A stretch of 64,000 bases of DNA from CAIWHR01 sp963734085 (GCA_963734085.1 CAVTFT010000019.1:186001-250000), one strand, 5' to 3'; counted from the stretch's first letter, positions 26,330 to 36,434 are shown. Notes: generated from the sequence alone by a model not told the origin. A program made the numbers and translations.

Positions 26330-27796
26330 TCAATCCACCCGATAGTTGGGGGCTTCCTTGACGATCTGCACGTCGTGAACATGCGATTCGCGGATGCCCG
26401 CCGAGGTGATCTCGACGAATTCACCCCGCGTGCGCAGCTCCTCGACCGTCGCGCAGCCGCAATAGCCCATCGCCGCGCGCAGGCCGCCCATCAGCTGGTG
26501 GATCACGTTGACGAGCGGTCCCTTGAACGGCACGCGGCCTTCGATCCCTTCCGGAACGAGCTTCTCGGCGTCGCCGGCGGCCTCGAGCTCCTGGAAGTAG
26601 CGGTCGGAGCTGCCCTGTTGCATCGCGCCGAGCGACCCCATTCCGCGATAGCTCTTGTAAGAGCGGCCCTGATAGAGCTCGATGTCGCCCGGCGATTCCT
26701 CGGTCCCGGCAAAGAGGCTCCCCATCATCACCACTGACGCGCCGGCGGCGATGGCCTTGGCGATGTCGCCGGAATAGCGGATGCCGCCATCGGCGATCGC
26801 CGGGACACCCAGCTTCGCCACGCCTTCGAGCGCGCTCTGGATCGCCGAGATCTGAGGCACGCCGACGCCGGCAACAATCCGCGTCGTGCAGATCGAGCCG
26901 GGGCCGATGCCGACCTTGACCCCGTCGGCGCCGTGATCGACGAGCGCCTTCGCGCCGGAGGCGGTCGCGATGTTGCCGCCGATCACCTGGACCTGTGGAA
27001 ACTTCTTCTTCACCCACTGCACGCGGTCGAGCACGCCCTGCGAGTGTCCGTGTGCCGTGTCGACGACGATGACGTCGACGCCCGCGGCGACCAGCGCCTC
27101 GACGCGCTCCTCGTTGTCGGACGCGACGCCGACCGCCGCGCCGACGCGCAGGCGGCCATGCTCGTCCTTGCACGCGAGCGGATGCTCGGTCGACTTGAGG
27201 ATGTCCTTGACCGTGATGAGGCCGCGGAGCTCCATCGCCTCGTTCACCACCAGCACGCGCTCGAGCCGGTGCCTGTGCATCAGCGTTTTCGCGCGCTCGA
27301 GGTCGGCGCCTTCGGGAACCGTGACGAGCTTCTCACCCTTGGTCATGATGTTGGCGACGGGCTGGTCGAGGTTCGTTTCGAAGCGCAGGTCGCGGTTGGT
27401 CACGATGCCGACGACCTTCTTCCCCTCGATCACGGGCAGGCCCGAAAAGCGGTTCGCCCGCTTCAACGCGAGCACGTCGCGCACCGACATCGTCGGCGGA
27501 ACGGTCAGCGGGTCCTTGACGACGCCGGACTCGAAGCGCTTGACCTTCGCAACCTCGGCCGCCTGGCGGGCCGCGGGCATGTTCTTGTGGACGACGCCGA
27601 GCCCGCCTTCCTGGGCGATAGCGATGGCAAGGCGCGCTTCAGTCACCGTGTCCATCGCCGCCGACATGAGCGGGATGTTGAGCGCGATGGCCCGGGTGAG
27701 GCGGGTTTCGAGGCTGACGTCGCGGGGGACGACGAGGGAATGCGCGGGGACCAAGAGGACGTCGTCGAACGTCAGCGCCTTCCGGACGACACGCAT
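26330..27796 (-). CDS. guaB: IMP dehydrogenase
   Basis: Oxidises IMP to XMP, the first step of guanine nucleotide synthesis. The 488-residue protein has the catalytic loop GIGPGSICTTRIVAGVG and two CBS domains inserted after residue about 90. The ATG at 27796 has TAGGAGA eight bases upstream; the frame to 27961 crosses the promoter and is not coding. First gene of the guaB-guaA operon. Confidence 0.97.
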   Translation of the reverse strand: MRVVRKALTFDDVLLVPAHSLVVPRDVSLETRLTRAIALNIPLMSAAMDTVTEARLAIAIAQEGGLGVVHKNMPAARQAAEVAKVKRFESGVVKDPLTVPPTMSVRDVLALKRANRFSGLPVIEGKKVVGIVTNRDLRFETNLDQPVANIMTKGEKLVTVPEGADLERAKTLMHRHRLERVLVVNEAMELRGLITVKDILKSTEHPLACKDEHGRLRVGAAVGVASDNEERVEALVAAGVDVIVVDTAHGHSQGVLDRVQWVKKKFPQVQVIGGNIATASGAKALVDHGADGVKVGIGPGSICTTRIVAGVGVPQISAIQSALEGVAKLGVPAIADGGIRYSGDIAKAIAAGASVVMMGSLFAGTEESPGDIELYQGRSYKSYRGMGSLGAMQQGSSDRYFQELEAAGDAEKLVPEGIEGRVPFKGPLVNVIHQLMGGLRAAMGYCGCATVEELRTRGEFVEITSAGIRESHVHDVQIVKEAPNYRVD

Positions 27797-27823
27797 GCGG
27801 TTTTCTCCTATGCGCAAAAACGG

Positions 27824-27829
27824 ATTATA
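27824..27829 (-). promoter_or_regulatory. Candidate guaB -10 box (TATAAT)
   Basis: A perfect TATAAT on the minus strand, about 28 bases before the guaB ATG and 14 before its ribosome site. It stands out in GC-rich DNA. I see no good -35 box at 16-18 bases, so activators or upstream elements may matter. Confidence 0.4.
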
Positions 27830-28001
27830 CCCGCGTGTTGCGGCCGGGCGGAGGCCGAGGCAAGAGCGCCCGCTAGACCGTGCCCGGCCGGGGACGACCC
27901 GACGACCGGTCACGGTCGCCCGGCAAAGGGGCCGGGGCGCCGTTTGACGGCGGGCGGCCAAAGGATTACCTTGCCAATGTCATAAAACTCGCCGAGTGCC
28001 C

Positions 28002-28538
28002 ATGCGACCCGTCCGCATCAAAGCTCTGCTTCGCAAACCGTACGCCGCGTGGGCGTTGCGCGGCTGTGCCGTCACCGTGACAACGGCAGCAGCGGTGATG
28101 CTGGTCGTCGCGACCCCCGCAGCGGCAGCGCTCTACAAATGGGTCGATGCCAACGGGCGTGTCACTTATTCCGATCAGCCGCCGCCTGCCAACGTGAAAG
28201 CGGAAACGGTGAGCGCGCCCGCCCCGGCGGTCAATCCCGACGCAGTGAAGGAGATGGCGAGTCAGGAGGCCGATCTCAAGAAGCGCCAGGTGCAGCGGGC
28301 CGAGGACCAGAAGAAGGCTAACCAAGCACGTGTCGACGAGGCAAACCGGCGGCAGTTTTGCGTCGATGCAAGAAGCCAGATCAGGATGTACGAGTCCGAT
28401 CTGCTGTTGCGACGGGTCAACGAGCAGGGCGAGCCCGTCTACATGGACGACAGCATGAAGCGCAAGGAGCGCGAACGCCTCGAGGGAATCGTCCGAGATC
28501 AGTGCGGCGCGGCCCCCGCGCGAGCGGCCGCGCAATAA
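28002..28538 (+). CDS. DUF4124 domain-containing secreted protein
   Basis: A 178-residue exported protein. The signal peptide ends near ATPAAAA; the DUF4124 domain follows at once (LYKWVDANGRVTYSDQPPP). The rest is a charged helical segment with two cysteines (FCVDARSQ and RDQCGA) that may pair in the periplasm. Such proteins are common in betaproteobacteria and uncharacterised. It diverges from guaB and converges on ppiD. An upstream GTG at 27996 is possible. Confidence 0.85.
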   Translation: MRPVRIKALLRKPYAAWALRGCAVTVTTAAAVMLVVATPAAAALYKWVDANGRVTYSDQPPPANVKAETVSAPAPAVNPDAVKEMASQEADLKKRQVQRAEDQKKANQARVDEANRRQFCVDARSQIRMYESDLLLRRVNEQGEPVYMDDSMKRKERERLEGIVRDQCGAAPARAAAQ

Positions 28539-28616
28539 CGAGCGTCGCCCCTAGCCGGCGCTCCACGAATGGCGCGCGTTGCGACCATTGCTTCCACGGC
28601 CCCCCCGCGCCCGCGT

Positions 28617-30515
28617 TTACTTCTTCTCCAGATTCGCCTGATTGATCTTGACGTCGGCCTTCGCCTTGAGCGCGGCGACGTAGGCGTCGAAGATCTCGCG
28701 GCTTTGCATGTCGCCGATCCGGGATGAGGCCGCGGCGAGCTTGGCTGCGTCCGTGGTTGCCGGCAGCGTCACCTTCAGCACCTTGTAGATCGCGAAGCCC
28801 CGCTCGCTCGGCGCGCCCGCGTACTGCGGCAGCCTGGCGGCATCGGCCTGGAAGACACGCGCGAGCGCGTCGGGCGAGAAGCCGGGCTGCGCCTGGTTGC
28901 GCATCACCGTCAGCGGCTTGCCGAACGCGACGCCGGCGTCCTTGTCGCTCTTCCCCGCGATCAGCATTGCAAGCTTGTCGCGACCCTCCTTTTGCGCCAT
29001 CTCGGCGGCCGCGCGCTGCGCAAGCTGCCGGCGAATCTCGTCCTTGACGTCGTCGAACGGGCGCGGCGCCGCCGGCTTGTATTCGACGACGCGCCCGGCC
29101 ATCAGCATGTTTGCGCCGACCTCGATCGCCTCGGTGTTGCGCTTGCCCGCGACGGATTCGGGGCTGAAGAGCGCCTGCACGAACTTCGCGCTTCCGAACG
29201 CGAGCCGCTGCGCGTCGGCACGCGTGACGAGTCCGGACGTCTCTACCTTGAGATCGAGCGCTTTCGCGACTCCCGCGAGCGAATCGGCCTGCTCGTAGAC
29301 CAGGTTCTGGAACTGATCGGCGGCGGCGGCGAATTTCTGCGCGACCTTCTGGTGCTTGAGGTCGCTCTCGATCTGCGCTTTCGCCTCGTCGAACGAGCGG
29401 GTCGAAGCCGGCGTGATTCCGTTGAGCTTGATCACGTGCCAGCCGAATTCCGACTGCACCGGCGGCGCGATTTCGCCGGGCTTCAGCGCGAACTCGGTGT
29501 CCTCGAACGCCTTGACCATCGTGCCGCGCGGGTTGCTGCCGAGATCGCCGCCCTGCGCGGCCGAGCCCGGGTCCTCCGAATACTTCCGCGCGAGGTCGGC
29601 GAATTTCGCGGGATTCGCCTTCACCTGCGCGTAAATATCTTCCGCCTTCTTCTTCGCGGCAGCCTTGTCGGCTTCCGTCGCGGCGGGCTTGACCGCAATC
29701 AGGATGTGCGCAGCGTCGCGCTGCTCGTCCTTCGTGTACTGCTTCACGTTGTTTGCGTACTGCGCCTTGACCTCTTCCGGCGTGACGGTGACCTGTGACA
29801 GCAGCGCATCGGGGGTGAGCACCACGTATTCGAACTTCGCTTCCTCCGGCGTCCGAAACGCAGCCTGGTTGGCCTCGTAGAACGCCTTCACCGTCGCATC
29901 GTCGATCTTCGCGTCCTTGACGAAGGCGGCGGCATCGATGGTGGCGACCGCCACTTCGCGCTGCTGCTCGACGAGCGTGACGAACCCTTCGCTCGCGACC
30001 CGGGCGACGATACCGCCGCGGGCGATCGGGTCGACCAGCTTCTCGGACAGGATCTGCTTGCGCATGCCCTCCTCGTAGCTCGCCTCCGGGATGCCGGCAC
30101 CGGCCAGCAGCTGCTTGTAATGGTCGAGCGAGAACTTGTCGCCCTCGCGGAAACGCGGGTCGGTAGCGATCCGGTCGAAGACCTGCGCGTTCGACACGCG
30201 GAAATGCAGATCGCTGCCCTTCTTTTCGACCAGCCGCTCGCGGATCAGCTGCTGCAGGATGTTGAAGCGCACCTCGGGGTTGTCGAACATCGCCGGGTCG
30301 ACGCCGCGCTGCGTGCGCATCAGCATCTGCTGCTGGTCGCGCAGCGCCTGCGCGAACTCCGCCTGCGTGATCCGGCCCCCGTCGAAGGTGGCGACGTCAC
30401 CCACGCTGCCGCCCTGACGGAAATAGTAATCGACGCCGAAGAACGCGAACGGCAACATGATGAGCGCGAGCACGAACTGCACGACGCGCTTGTGTTTGGA
30501 GACGATGTCAAACAT
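28617..30515 (-). CDS. ppiD: SurA N-terminal/PpiC-domain periplasmic chaperone PpiD
   Basis: Membrane-anchored periplasmic chaperone of 632 residues, close to the usual size. It has an N-terminal membrane anchor (VVQFVLALIMLPFAFFGVDY), a SurA-like helical domain (residues about 35-250), a parvulin domain (about 265-365, AAHILIAVKP to FGWHVIKLNGI) and a C-terminal helical domain. The ATG at 30515 matches the family start MFDIVSKHKR. In related species hupB and tRNA genes usually lie upstream; here that side is mobile DNA. Confidence 0.93.
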   Translation of the reverse strand: MFDIVSKHKRVVQFVLALIMLPFAFFGVDYYFRQGGSVGDVATFDGGRITQAEFAQALRDQQQMLMRTQRGVDPAMFDNPEVRFNILQQLIRERLVEKKGSDLHFRVSNAQVFDRIATDPRFREGDKFSLDHYKQLLAGAGIPEASYEEGMRKQILSEKLVDPIARGGIVARVASEGFVTLVEQQREVAVATIDAAAFVKDAKIDDATVKAFYEANQAAFRTPEEAKFEYVVLTPDALLSQVTVTPEEVKAQYANNVKQYTKDEQRDAAHILIAVKPAATEADKAAAKKKAEDIYAQVKANPAKFADLARKYSEDPGSAAQGGDLGSNPRGTMVKAFEDTEFALKPGEIAPPVQSEFGWHVIKLNGITPASTRSFDEAKAQIESDLKHQKVAQKFAAAADQFQNLVYEQADSLAGVAKALDLKVETSGLVTRADAQRLAFGSAKFVQALFSPESVAGKRNTEAIEVGANMLMAGRVVEYKPAAPRPFDDVKDEIRRQLAQRAAAEMAQKEGRDKLAMLIAGKSDKDAGVAFGKPLTVMRNQAQPGFSPDALARVFQADAARLPQYAGAPSERGFAIYKVLKVTLPATTDAAKLAAASSRIGDMQSREIFDAYVAALKAKADVKINQANLEKK

Positions 30516-30524
30516 GCGTATCAA

Positions 30525-30548
30525 AAGGGCGAACTCGCGTTCGCCCTT
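30525..30548 (-). terminator. Perfect 10-bp hairpin with short T run upstream of ppiD
   Basis: AAGGGCGAAC, 4-base loop, GTTCGCCCTT, then TTTT on the minus strand, ending 8 bases before the ppiD ATG. It looks like an intrinsic terminator for a gene that once preceded ppiD (hupB or a tRNA in relatives), now lost or displaced. If the promoter at 30583-30591 is real, it would instead act as an attenuator in the ppiD leader. Confidence 0.6.
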
Positions 30549-30582
30549 CGTTTTGTTGGCGGAGTGGACGTCCTCCTCGCGG

Positions 30583-30591
30583 ATTGTAGCA
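30583..30591 (-). promoter_or_regulatory. Candidate extended -10 promoter upstream of ppiD
   Basis: TGCTACAAT on the minus strand, followed by a leader of about 65 bases with the hairpin at 30525-30548. It is at the edge of the integrated element, so it could belong to either. Confidence 0.3.
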
Positions 30592-30640
30592 GGGCGTTGC
30601 ACAAAGTGGCATAACTCGTTGCCAGCGTTCGCGTTTTCAC

Positions 30641-30991
30641 GTGCCCGGCGAGCGCATGAAGTCGGGCAGGCAACATCGCGTGCCGCTTTCCGCCGCAGCG
30701 GTGTCTTTGCTTCGTCGTCTTCCGCACAAACGCGGCGACGTCCTCGTGTTCCCTGCCCCAGGCGGCGGCCAGCTGTCGGACATGACGCTTACGGCCGTGT
30801 TGCGGCGGATGAAAGTGGCCGCCGTCCCGCATGGCTTCCGCTCGACGTTCCGCGACTGGGCTTCCGAGCGCACGAACTACCCGCGCGACGTGGCCGAAAT
30901 GGCCCTCGCGCATTCGATCGGCGATGCAACGGAAGCCGCTTACCGTCGCGGCGATCTGTTCGACAAGCGGCACCGGATGATGGCCGCCTAG
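30641..30991 (+). pseudogene. C-terminal fragment of a phage/P4-type tyrosine integrase
   Basis: The frame encodes the end of a tyrosine recombinase: the box with His and Arg (HGFRSTFRDWASERTNYP), the ALAH segment and the catalytic Tyr region (AAYRRGDLFDKRHRMM). The N-terminal arm-binding and core-binding domains and the first catalytic Arg are missing; homology fades before PGERMKSGRQHRVPLS. Such enzymes insert elements into tRNA genes, so this marks the edge of an old integration next to ppiD. It cannot be functional. Confidence 0.85.
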
Positions 30992-31056
30992 GCCGCATTC
31001 TGCGCCAAGCCCGAAGCCAAAAAAGGCGCGGTCGTTCCACTACGCGAGCGCCGATC

Positions 31057-31707
31057 GTGAGTGCGCGCCAAGAAACGCAGCACCGTCGGCCTACGCTGCA
31101 CGGTTGGGTTGATGCAACCGTACCCGGCGAAGCATTGCCCGGCGAGCGGCCAAGCAGGAAGCTCTCGCCGTTGCGCGAACTGCTCCAACGCCATCACGTT
31201 GACGCGGATACGCTTATTACGTGGCTTGCGCTACCGCTCGGCCGCTACCGTGGCGAAATGCGCATACGGGAACAAATGGCGGCGCGGACCGATGAGCTGG
31301 CTTTTCTTCGCCAGCTGCGGGTGCAAAGCGGCGAGCTCTCCCGCCGCCTGGATGACTTGCCGCCGCGCGCCCGCGCGGTGCTCTCCATTTCGGGCGATCG
31401 GACCGCGGCGGAGAGCGGATCAACTTGGCGCGAACTCACGGCCCGAATTAAGGCCGACCTTATGCTATTGAGCGTGAACATAAGCAGCGCCGAAGTCGAA
31501 CTCGGCGCTTCATCGCCGAGGCGCGCCCGCAAGCCTGCTGCGCCACGCGACGCGCTGTTGGCAGAAATTGCTGCACGACTGCGGGATGAACCGATGAAGG
31601 CCGAAAGCGCCCGCGATCTGGCAGCGCAAATCCTCGTTCTCTGCCGTATCGGTGTTCCCGAACACCCGCGCTCGCTCAAGAGCGCGGTGCGTCGGGGAAA
31701 TAAATAG
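31057..31707 (+). CDS. Hypothetical protein of the integrated element
   Basis: A frame of 216 residues from GTG 31057 (or 149 from ATG 31258) with no family I recognise. The middle is basic and helical (ELAFLRQLRVQSGELSRRLD), the end rich in Ala/Arg. It lies between the integrase fragment and the AlpA-like gene, all on the plus strand, so it is probably element cargo. Confidence 0.5.
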   Translation: MSARQETQHRRPTLHGWVDATVPGEALPGERPSRKLSPLRELLQRHHVDADTLITWLALPLGRYRGEMRIREQMAARTDELAFLRQLRVQSGELSRRLDDLPPRARAVLSISGDRTAAESGSTWRELTARIKADLMLLSVNISSAEVELGASSPRRARKPAAPRDALLAEIAARLRDEPMKAESARDLAAQILVLCRIGVPEHPRSLKSAVRRGNK

Positions 31708-31866
31708 GCCAGTCTCCGAAGGCAATTTTCGCCCCCCGGTTTCGCATCCGCGCATCAATTAGCGCGATCACAATCGTGTCGCAACACTTGGCAATGGGCG
31801 GCGCCCGCAAGCGCTAAAAGCAACAAATCGCGCGCTTTCCTGCGCTCCAATTGGAGGCGACGCGAT

Positions 31867-32124
31867 ATGAAACCGAAGCAAGCCGGGTTCCCGAACGCCC
31901 TGGAACATTTCGATGCTCTTCCTGACTGTGCATATGTGCCTGGCAACGTCGTGGACGGACTGTTTGGCTATTCGCGCTGGACGCGCATTCGCCGTGTCAG
32001 GGACGGCACGCTGCCGACCCCCGAACAGACAAGCCCCGGCTGCCAGGGCTTCAACGTCGGGAAAATTCGGGCCGCGCTCGCCAAGCTCAGTGCCGGCACC
32101 ATGCGCAATCGGAGCGCAGCGTGA
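31867..32124 (+). CDS. AlpA-like helix-turn-helix regulator / excisionase
   Basis: An 85-residue protein with the pattern of AlpA/MerR-type small regulators of integrated elements: DALPDCAYV, then LFGYSRWTRIRRVRDGTLPTP as helix-turn-helix and wing, and FNVGKIRAALAKL at the end. Such proteins control integrase expression or act in excision. Its last bases overlap the next gene (GTGA). Confidence 0.65.
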   Translation: MKPKQAGFPNALEHFDALPDCAYVPGNVVDGLFGYSRWTRIRRVRDGTLPTPEQTSPGCQGFNVGKIRAALAKLSAGTMRNRSAA

Positions 32125-32561
32125 AGGCGTGCGTCCTGCGCCCGCGACATCCGAGGTGCCTCTACTCGGGACTTGACCGCGCGAGCTTCGAGCTACTCGC
32201 CGCGCGCTGGTCGAATTACTCGGTGTGGGCCTCGCGCTGCCACCTAGACGCCAATACGGCGCACGCCGAGCGCGACCTTTGCATCGGCCTTGCAGCTCCT
32301 GCGATAGCGCAGGCCGACGCAAACGCGATCCGCAAGTCGTCGCCCGCGATCATCGTTCGCCGCGATGACAAAACGAGGCCGCCTGGAAATGCGACGGGCC
32401 GCGTGGTGGCGGCCCGAGGTAAGACACGAAAGGACGACAAACTCCTAGCGAAGAGTAAATCGGGAAGAGCAGAAAATCAAGGTTCTCGGGCACCCGATTG
32501 GGCCACGCCTTCTGGTTCCGACACCCGCGCCGAGCTAGAGGGGCGTTGGAGGCGCCGATGA
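32121..32561 (+). CDS. Hypothetical protein of the integrated element
   Basis: A 146-residue basic protein without a recognisable domain. It starts at a GTG overlapping the AlpA-like gene and ends overlapping the ATG of the replication gene (ATGA), which argues that it is translated. The C-terminal half is low-complexity and Lys/Arg-rich, as in nucleic-acid-binding tails. Confidence 0.45.
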   Translation: MKACVLRPRHPRCLYSGLDRASFELLAARWSNYSVWASRCHLDANTAHAERDLCIGLAAPAIAQADANAIRKSSPAIIVRRDDKTRPPGNATGRVVAARGKTRKDDKLLAKSKSGRAENQGSRAPDWATPSGSDTRAELEGRWRRR

Positions 32562-35003
32562 GCCACACCGAGCACTTTTTCGGAAAGTTTGCAGCGCAGC
32601 TCGCCGGGCACGGCTATTTGCCTATTCCGGTCGTGCCGGGGCACAAGCGGCCTGCAGTTGAGGGCTGGACGGCCTACCGGTTCACCTCTGGGGATGCTGG
32701 CCAGTGGCGCGCACATTCGGTCGGCCTGCTGTACGGTCCTTTCCGCCATCGACATCGACGTTCGGCGCGCGAGTCTTGTGGCCGAGCTTGAAGAACTCGC
32801 GCGCGACATATGCGGAGCCGAGCGAGCACCGCGCCGGATCGGCAATGCGCCGAAGCTGCTCCTTCTGTTACGAGCTGCAGAGCCGTTCCCCAAGATGCAG
32901 ACGGTTGGCTTTCATTTCGAGGACGATGCACCGGATGAGAAGCCGCACAAGGTCGAGATCCTCGGCGCCGGGCAACAGTTCGTAGGTTATGGGATCCACC
33001 CGGAAACCGGGAACGAATATCGGTGGAACGGTGCGGGCGACCCGCTAACGGTGCCGATTGATGCGCTGCCGCGGCTCAGCGAAGCGCAGGCGCGTCGGTT
33101 CATTGTTGCCGCCGAGGAGCGGCTTCGGATCGCCGGAGGTCGACCATGTGGGAAGCTGCGCGCGCTCGATGATCAGCGAGCGCCCGAGCCCAACGAAAAG
33201 CTCGTAGCGCACGACGCGAACGAATGCCTGGACGCGATCGCCGTAATTCCGAACGACGATGTGAGCTGGGACGACTGGGTGTATCTCGGACTCGCAATCA
33301 AAGGCGCCCTTGGCGAGAATGGGCGAGATGCGTTCGACGTCTGGTCGGCGAAGTCCCCCCAAAAACCGGCCCGATGTGACGGAAAGAGCGTGGCGATCGT
33401 TTGAACCGAAGCGCATCGGCGCAGGGACCATTTACCACCTCGCGCGAGAGGCCGGGTGGAAGGCGCGACATAACCGCGCGATCCCGCACGAAACTGATGA
33501 CGACAACACAGTATGGCCCGATCCTCGGCCGTTGCCGTTGGGCCTGCCTGCGGTCGCGCCGTTCGAGTTCCATTTGCTGCCGGGTTCACTGCGAGCATGG
33601 TTCGAAGACGTCGTGGACCGCATGCGCTGTCCCGCCGACTACGTGGGTCTCGATCATGGCGGCCGTCGCCGCGGTTGTCGGAAGGAAGGTCGCAATCCGT
33701 CCGAAGCGGTTCGATGACTGGACCGTCATCCCTAACTTGTGGGCTTTTCTGATCGGCCGTCCCGGCGTGCTCAAGAGTCCGGCGATGGAGGAAGCGCTCA
33801 AGCCATTGAAGCGCCTTGTCGCCAAGGCGATCGACGTGCACAGGATCGCCATCGCCACGTACAAGACCGCGGCGACCGTCATGAAGATGAAGAACGACGC
33901 AATCAACAAGGCGGCGGCGAAGCAGCTGCTGAAAAATCCTGCGGCTATCGTCACAGTGGCCACGGACGGCGATGGCGAAGCCCCGCCGCTGCACCGCTAC
34001 ATCACGAACGACAGCACGATGGCAGCTCTGGGTGAGTTGCTGCGGCAGAATCCGAACGGCTTGCTCGTCCATCGTGATGAGGCTCGTCTCGCTTTTGCGG
34101 ATGCTCGATCAGGAGGAGAATGCCGAGGCCCGTGCGTTCTACCTGACGGCCTGGAATGGCGATGCGTCGTACACGTCCGACCGGATCGCGCGGGGCATGA
34201 ATCTGCACATCGAGGCCCTGTGCTTGTCGTTGCTGGGCTCCACGCAACCGGCGCGGATCATCGAGTACGTGCAAACCGCGGTACGCGGTGGCGCCGGCGA
34301 CGACGGCATGCTCCAGCGATTCGGGTTGATCGTCTGGCCCGACGTTGACCCCGAGTGCATGAACGTCGACCGCGCGCCGGATCACGCCGCGTTGCGAGCC
34401 GTGCACCAGACCTTCGATTACCTCGACGCTCTCGACTACCGGGTACTCGGTGCGCGTCGTGACACCGATCACGACGGTGATGAGCATGGGGTTCCGTTTC
34501 TTCGGCTGTCGCCCGACGCTGCAGAGCTGTTTAATGCTTGGCGCCAGCCGCTCGAGCTCGAGCTGCGCGCCGGCGTTCTGCACCCGGCCCTCGAGAGTCA
34601 CTTCGCCAAGTATCGAAAAGTGGTGCCGGCGCTCGCGCTTCTGACTCATCTCGCCGAAGGTGGACGGGGTGACGTCGGTTTCGACGCGATGAGCACCGCG
34701 ATAGCGTGGGACGCGTACCTGCGGACGCATGCCGGACGAGTCTACGCCGCGGCGACGAACGCCGACGCGATGGCCGCGCAGGCCATCATCAAACGTATCC
34801 GCAAGGGAGATCTGCCGACTGCGTTCGCAAGCTGGGAGGTTTGGCGCAAGGGCTGGGCACTGCTCTCCGAGCGCCAAACCGTCGCTGACGCGCTGGGTCT
34901 GCTCGTAGAGCTTGGCTACCTACGCCAACGGTCCCGGGAAACCAACGGACGGACGGCGACGGTTTTCCTGGTCAACCCCAAGCTCGAGCGCACCGGCGAA
35001 TGA
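32558..35003 (+). pseudogene. Prim-Pol / DUF3987-type replication protein, broken by frameshifts
   Basis: Across three frames the region encodes one large protein: an N-terminal bifunctional primase-polymerase domain (YLPIPVVPGHKRPAVEGW, then AIDIDV), a middle PriCT-like region (DDVSWDDWVYLGLAIKG, HLAREAGWKARH) and a C-terminal DUF3987 domain (LWAFLIGRPGVLKSPAM, DELVSLLRMLDQEE after correction, FDYLDAL). Frames break near 32740 (extra C in GGTCCTTTCC), 33360 (C/A run), about 33650 and 34083 (extra G). Restoring each gives continuous homology. Such proteins replicate satellite-type integrated elements. Either recently inactivated or sequence error. Confidence 0.75.
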
Positions 35004-35097
35004 ATTACAAAGATAAGCCACTACACTCTACGCAAGAACTGCGAGAAGGTCTTCTTGCATCTTTTGCAGTGACCCTTGGTAGCCATTTTCAGAATCC

Positions 35098-35373
35098 ATG
35101 CCTATTCCGTCCCTCTGTATCCCCGCCGATGCGCTGTGGTACATCCTAGAGACCACCGCCGCTAAACAGGCGCTGATTGACCGCGTGGTGGAGGTCGTCT
35201 TCCCTTCACTGCCGATGGCGGAACGCAGTGGCACCCCGATCCACTGCATCGACGCGCGCTGGCTGCACCGCGAGTTGCCCCGTGCCCACTGCGACGCCGC
35301 GGCGGCGCAACTGCGTCCACTAACGCCGTCCGGTACGACGCAGCAGCACACCTCTGAGCCGGTGCAAGCATGA
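35098..35373 (+). CDS. Hypothetical protein
   Basis: A 91-residue frame with normal codon use for this genome (LWYILETTAAKQALIDRVVE in the middle). I recognise no family. It overlaps the HNH fragment downstream by ATGA, suggesting the two were a phage or element operon. Confidence 0.4.
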   Translation: MPIPSLCIPADALWYILETTAAKQALIDRVVEVVFPSLPMAERSGTPIHCIDARWLHRELPRAHCDAAAAQLRPLTPSGTTQQHTSEPVQA

Positions 35374-35483
35374 CTGGGCTCTACACCTACAGGTGGCAAC
35401 GGGCCCGATTGCGCTTCCTGCGGCAGCGCCCTTTGTGCGATACCGCAGTCCGTCTCAATGGCCGGGTGACAAGGCCCCGATGA
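35370..35483 (+). pseudogene. HNH endonuclease N-terminal fragment
   Basis: Thirty-seven residues that match the start of phage-type HNH nucleases (YRWQRARLRFLRQRPLC, then GRVT). The second cysteine, the Asp-His pair and the HNH core are missing, so it is inactive. It follows the previous gene with an ATGA overlap. Confidence 0.5.
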
Positions 35484-35981
35484 CCCCTCCGCCGCAGTAT
35501 GCGCGATTCACGGAGATGCCCTTATTCGACAGACTGGTTCGCGTCGTTTTGATGCCGATGTGGCGGCGCTGTTGTACGGCGGGATTGGCCGCGTGATGAC
35601 CCGGCCCGACCTCGTAGTGATGGGAAATCCCAAACGCCGTCTTCTTCCCCGTGGCTTGGCCAAGCGCGGCATTCGACGGTTTCGGAGCAGCCTTGGGAGT
35701 CGACTCTGGCCCATGGAGCGGCGGTGAACCCGGCCGCATAGGCCTATATGCGGGGTCGTTGAAGGGTCAACCCGCGTGGTCGCGCCGAGACGGAAGGTTC
35801 GATGCAACGCCGCACGTAGCCGGCCCCCGGGGGCCCGGGCTATCGACGCCGCTCGGACGAGCCATCTGCTGATCGGCAGGCGTGAACGTCGGGGCGTGGG
35901 GCGGTGCCGTGAGCGTCGCTGCATGGCCCGATAGCGACCAGTCACCGACGATCGTTTCAATGGATCTCAACGGGAACATCG
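35484..35981 (+). other. No assignable gene
   Basis: Several short overlapping frames on both strands with no recognisable domain. A possible short frame at 35882-36148 (plus) has no family I know. Probably remnant DNA. Confidence 0.4.
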
Positions 35982-36434
35982 TCAATCACGAAGTGTTGGA
36001 GCCGACGCCCCTGCCAGATTACGAAGCCGACAACGAGGTGCTGAACAGTTTTTGCGGGCCCCCGCAGGACCGCGCGGAACTGCCGCAGCGATGGCCGCCA
36101 CCCGAACCCCGCGAGAAACCGCCGGCAAGGGGATTAGTAGTTCGTTGAATATCGTCTTGCCGCTCCACGCATTCATTTGGCCGCAATCAAGGGATGACAA
36201 AAGTTGCCACAATGGCGTGCGCAAAAGACCCTTACCCACGATCTCGTCAACCATCGCCGGACTCGCGGTGGCACTGACGCGGAAGACGTCGACCAGCGCG
36301 TTGAGGCGCATCTTGGCGCGATCGGGCGGAATGCCATGCACGCGTGACAGCACGCGCTCGGTCGAATCGCGCAACCGCGGCGCGTCGAGTCCGAAATAGA
36401 GGCGTTTAGTGACCAGCGTAACTGGCTTCATCAT
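35982..36434 (-). pseudogene. Truncated unknown protein with intact N-terminus
   Basis: The ATG pair near 36434 has GGGAGA upstream and the first ~75 residues look like real protein (KRLYFGLDAPRLRD, then RVHGIPPDRAKMRLNALVD), with the feel of a winged-helix N-terminus. After about residue 75 the composition changes to noise, so the gene is cut. No function assigned. Confidence 0.4.

Noticed and set aside
30557..30569. Calling a tRNA gene here
   Set aside because: Only 13 bases resemble a tRNA 3' end; no arms can be built upstream, so it is listed only as an attachment-site possibility.
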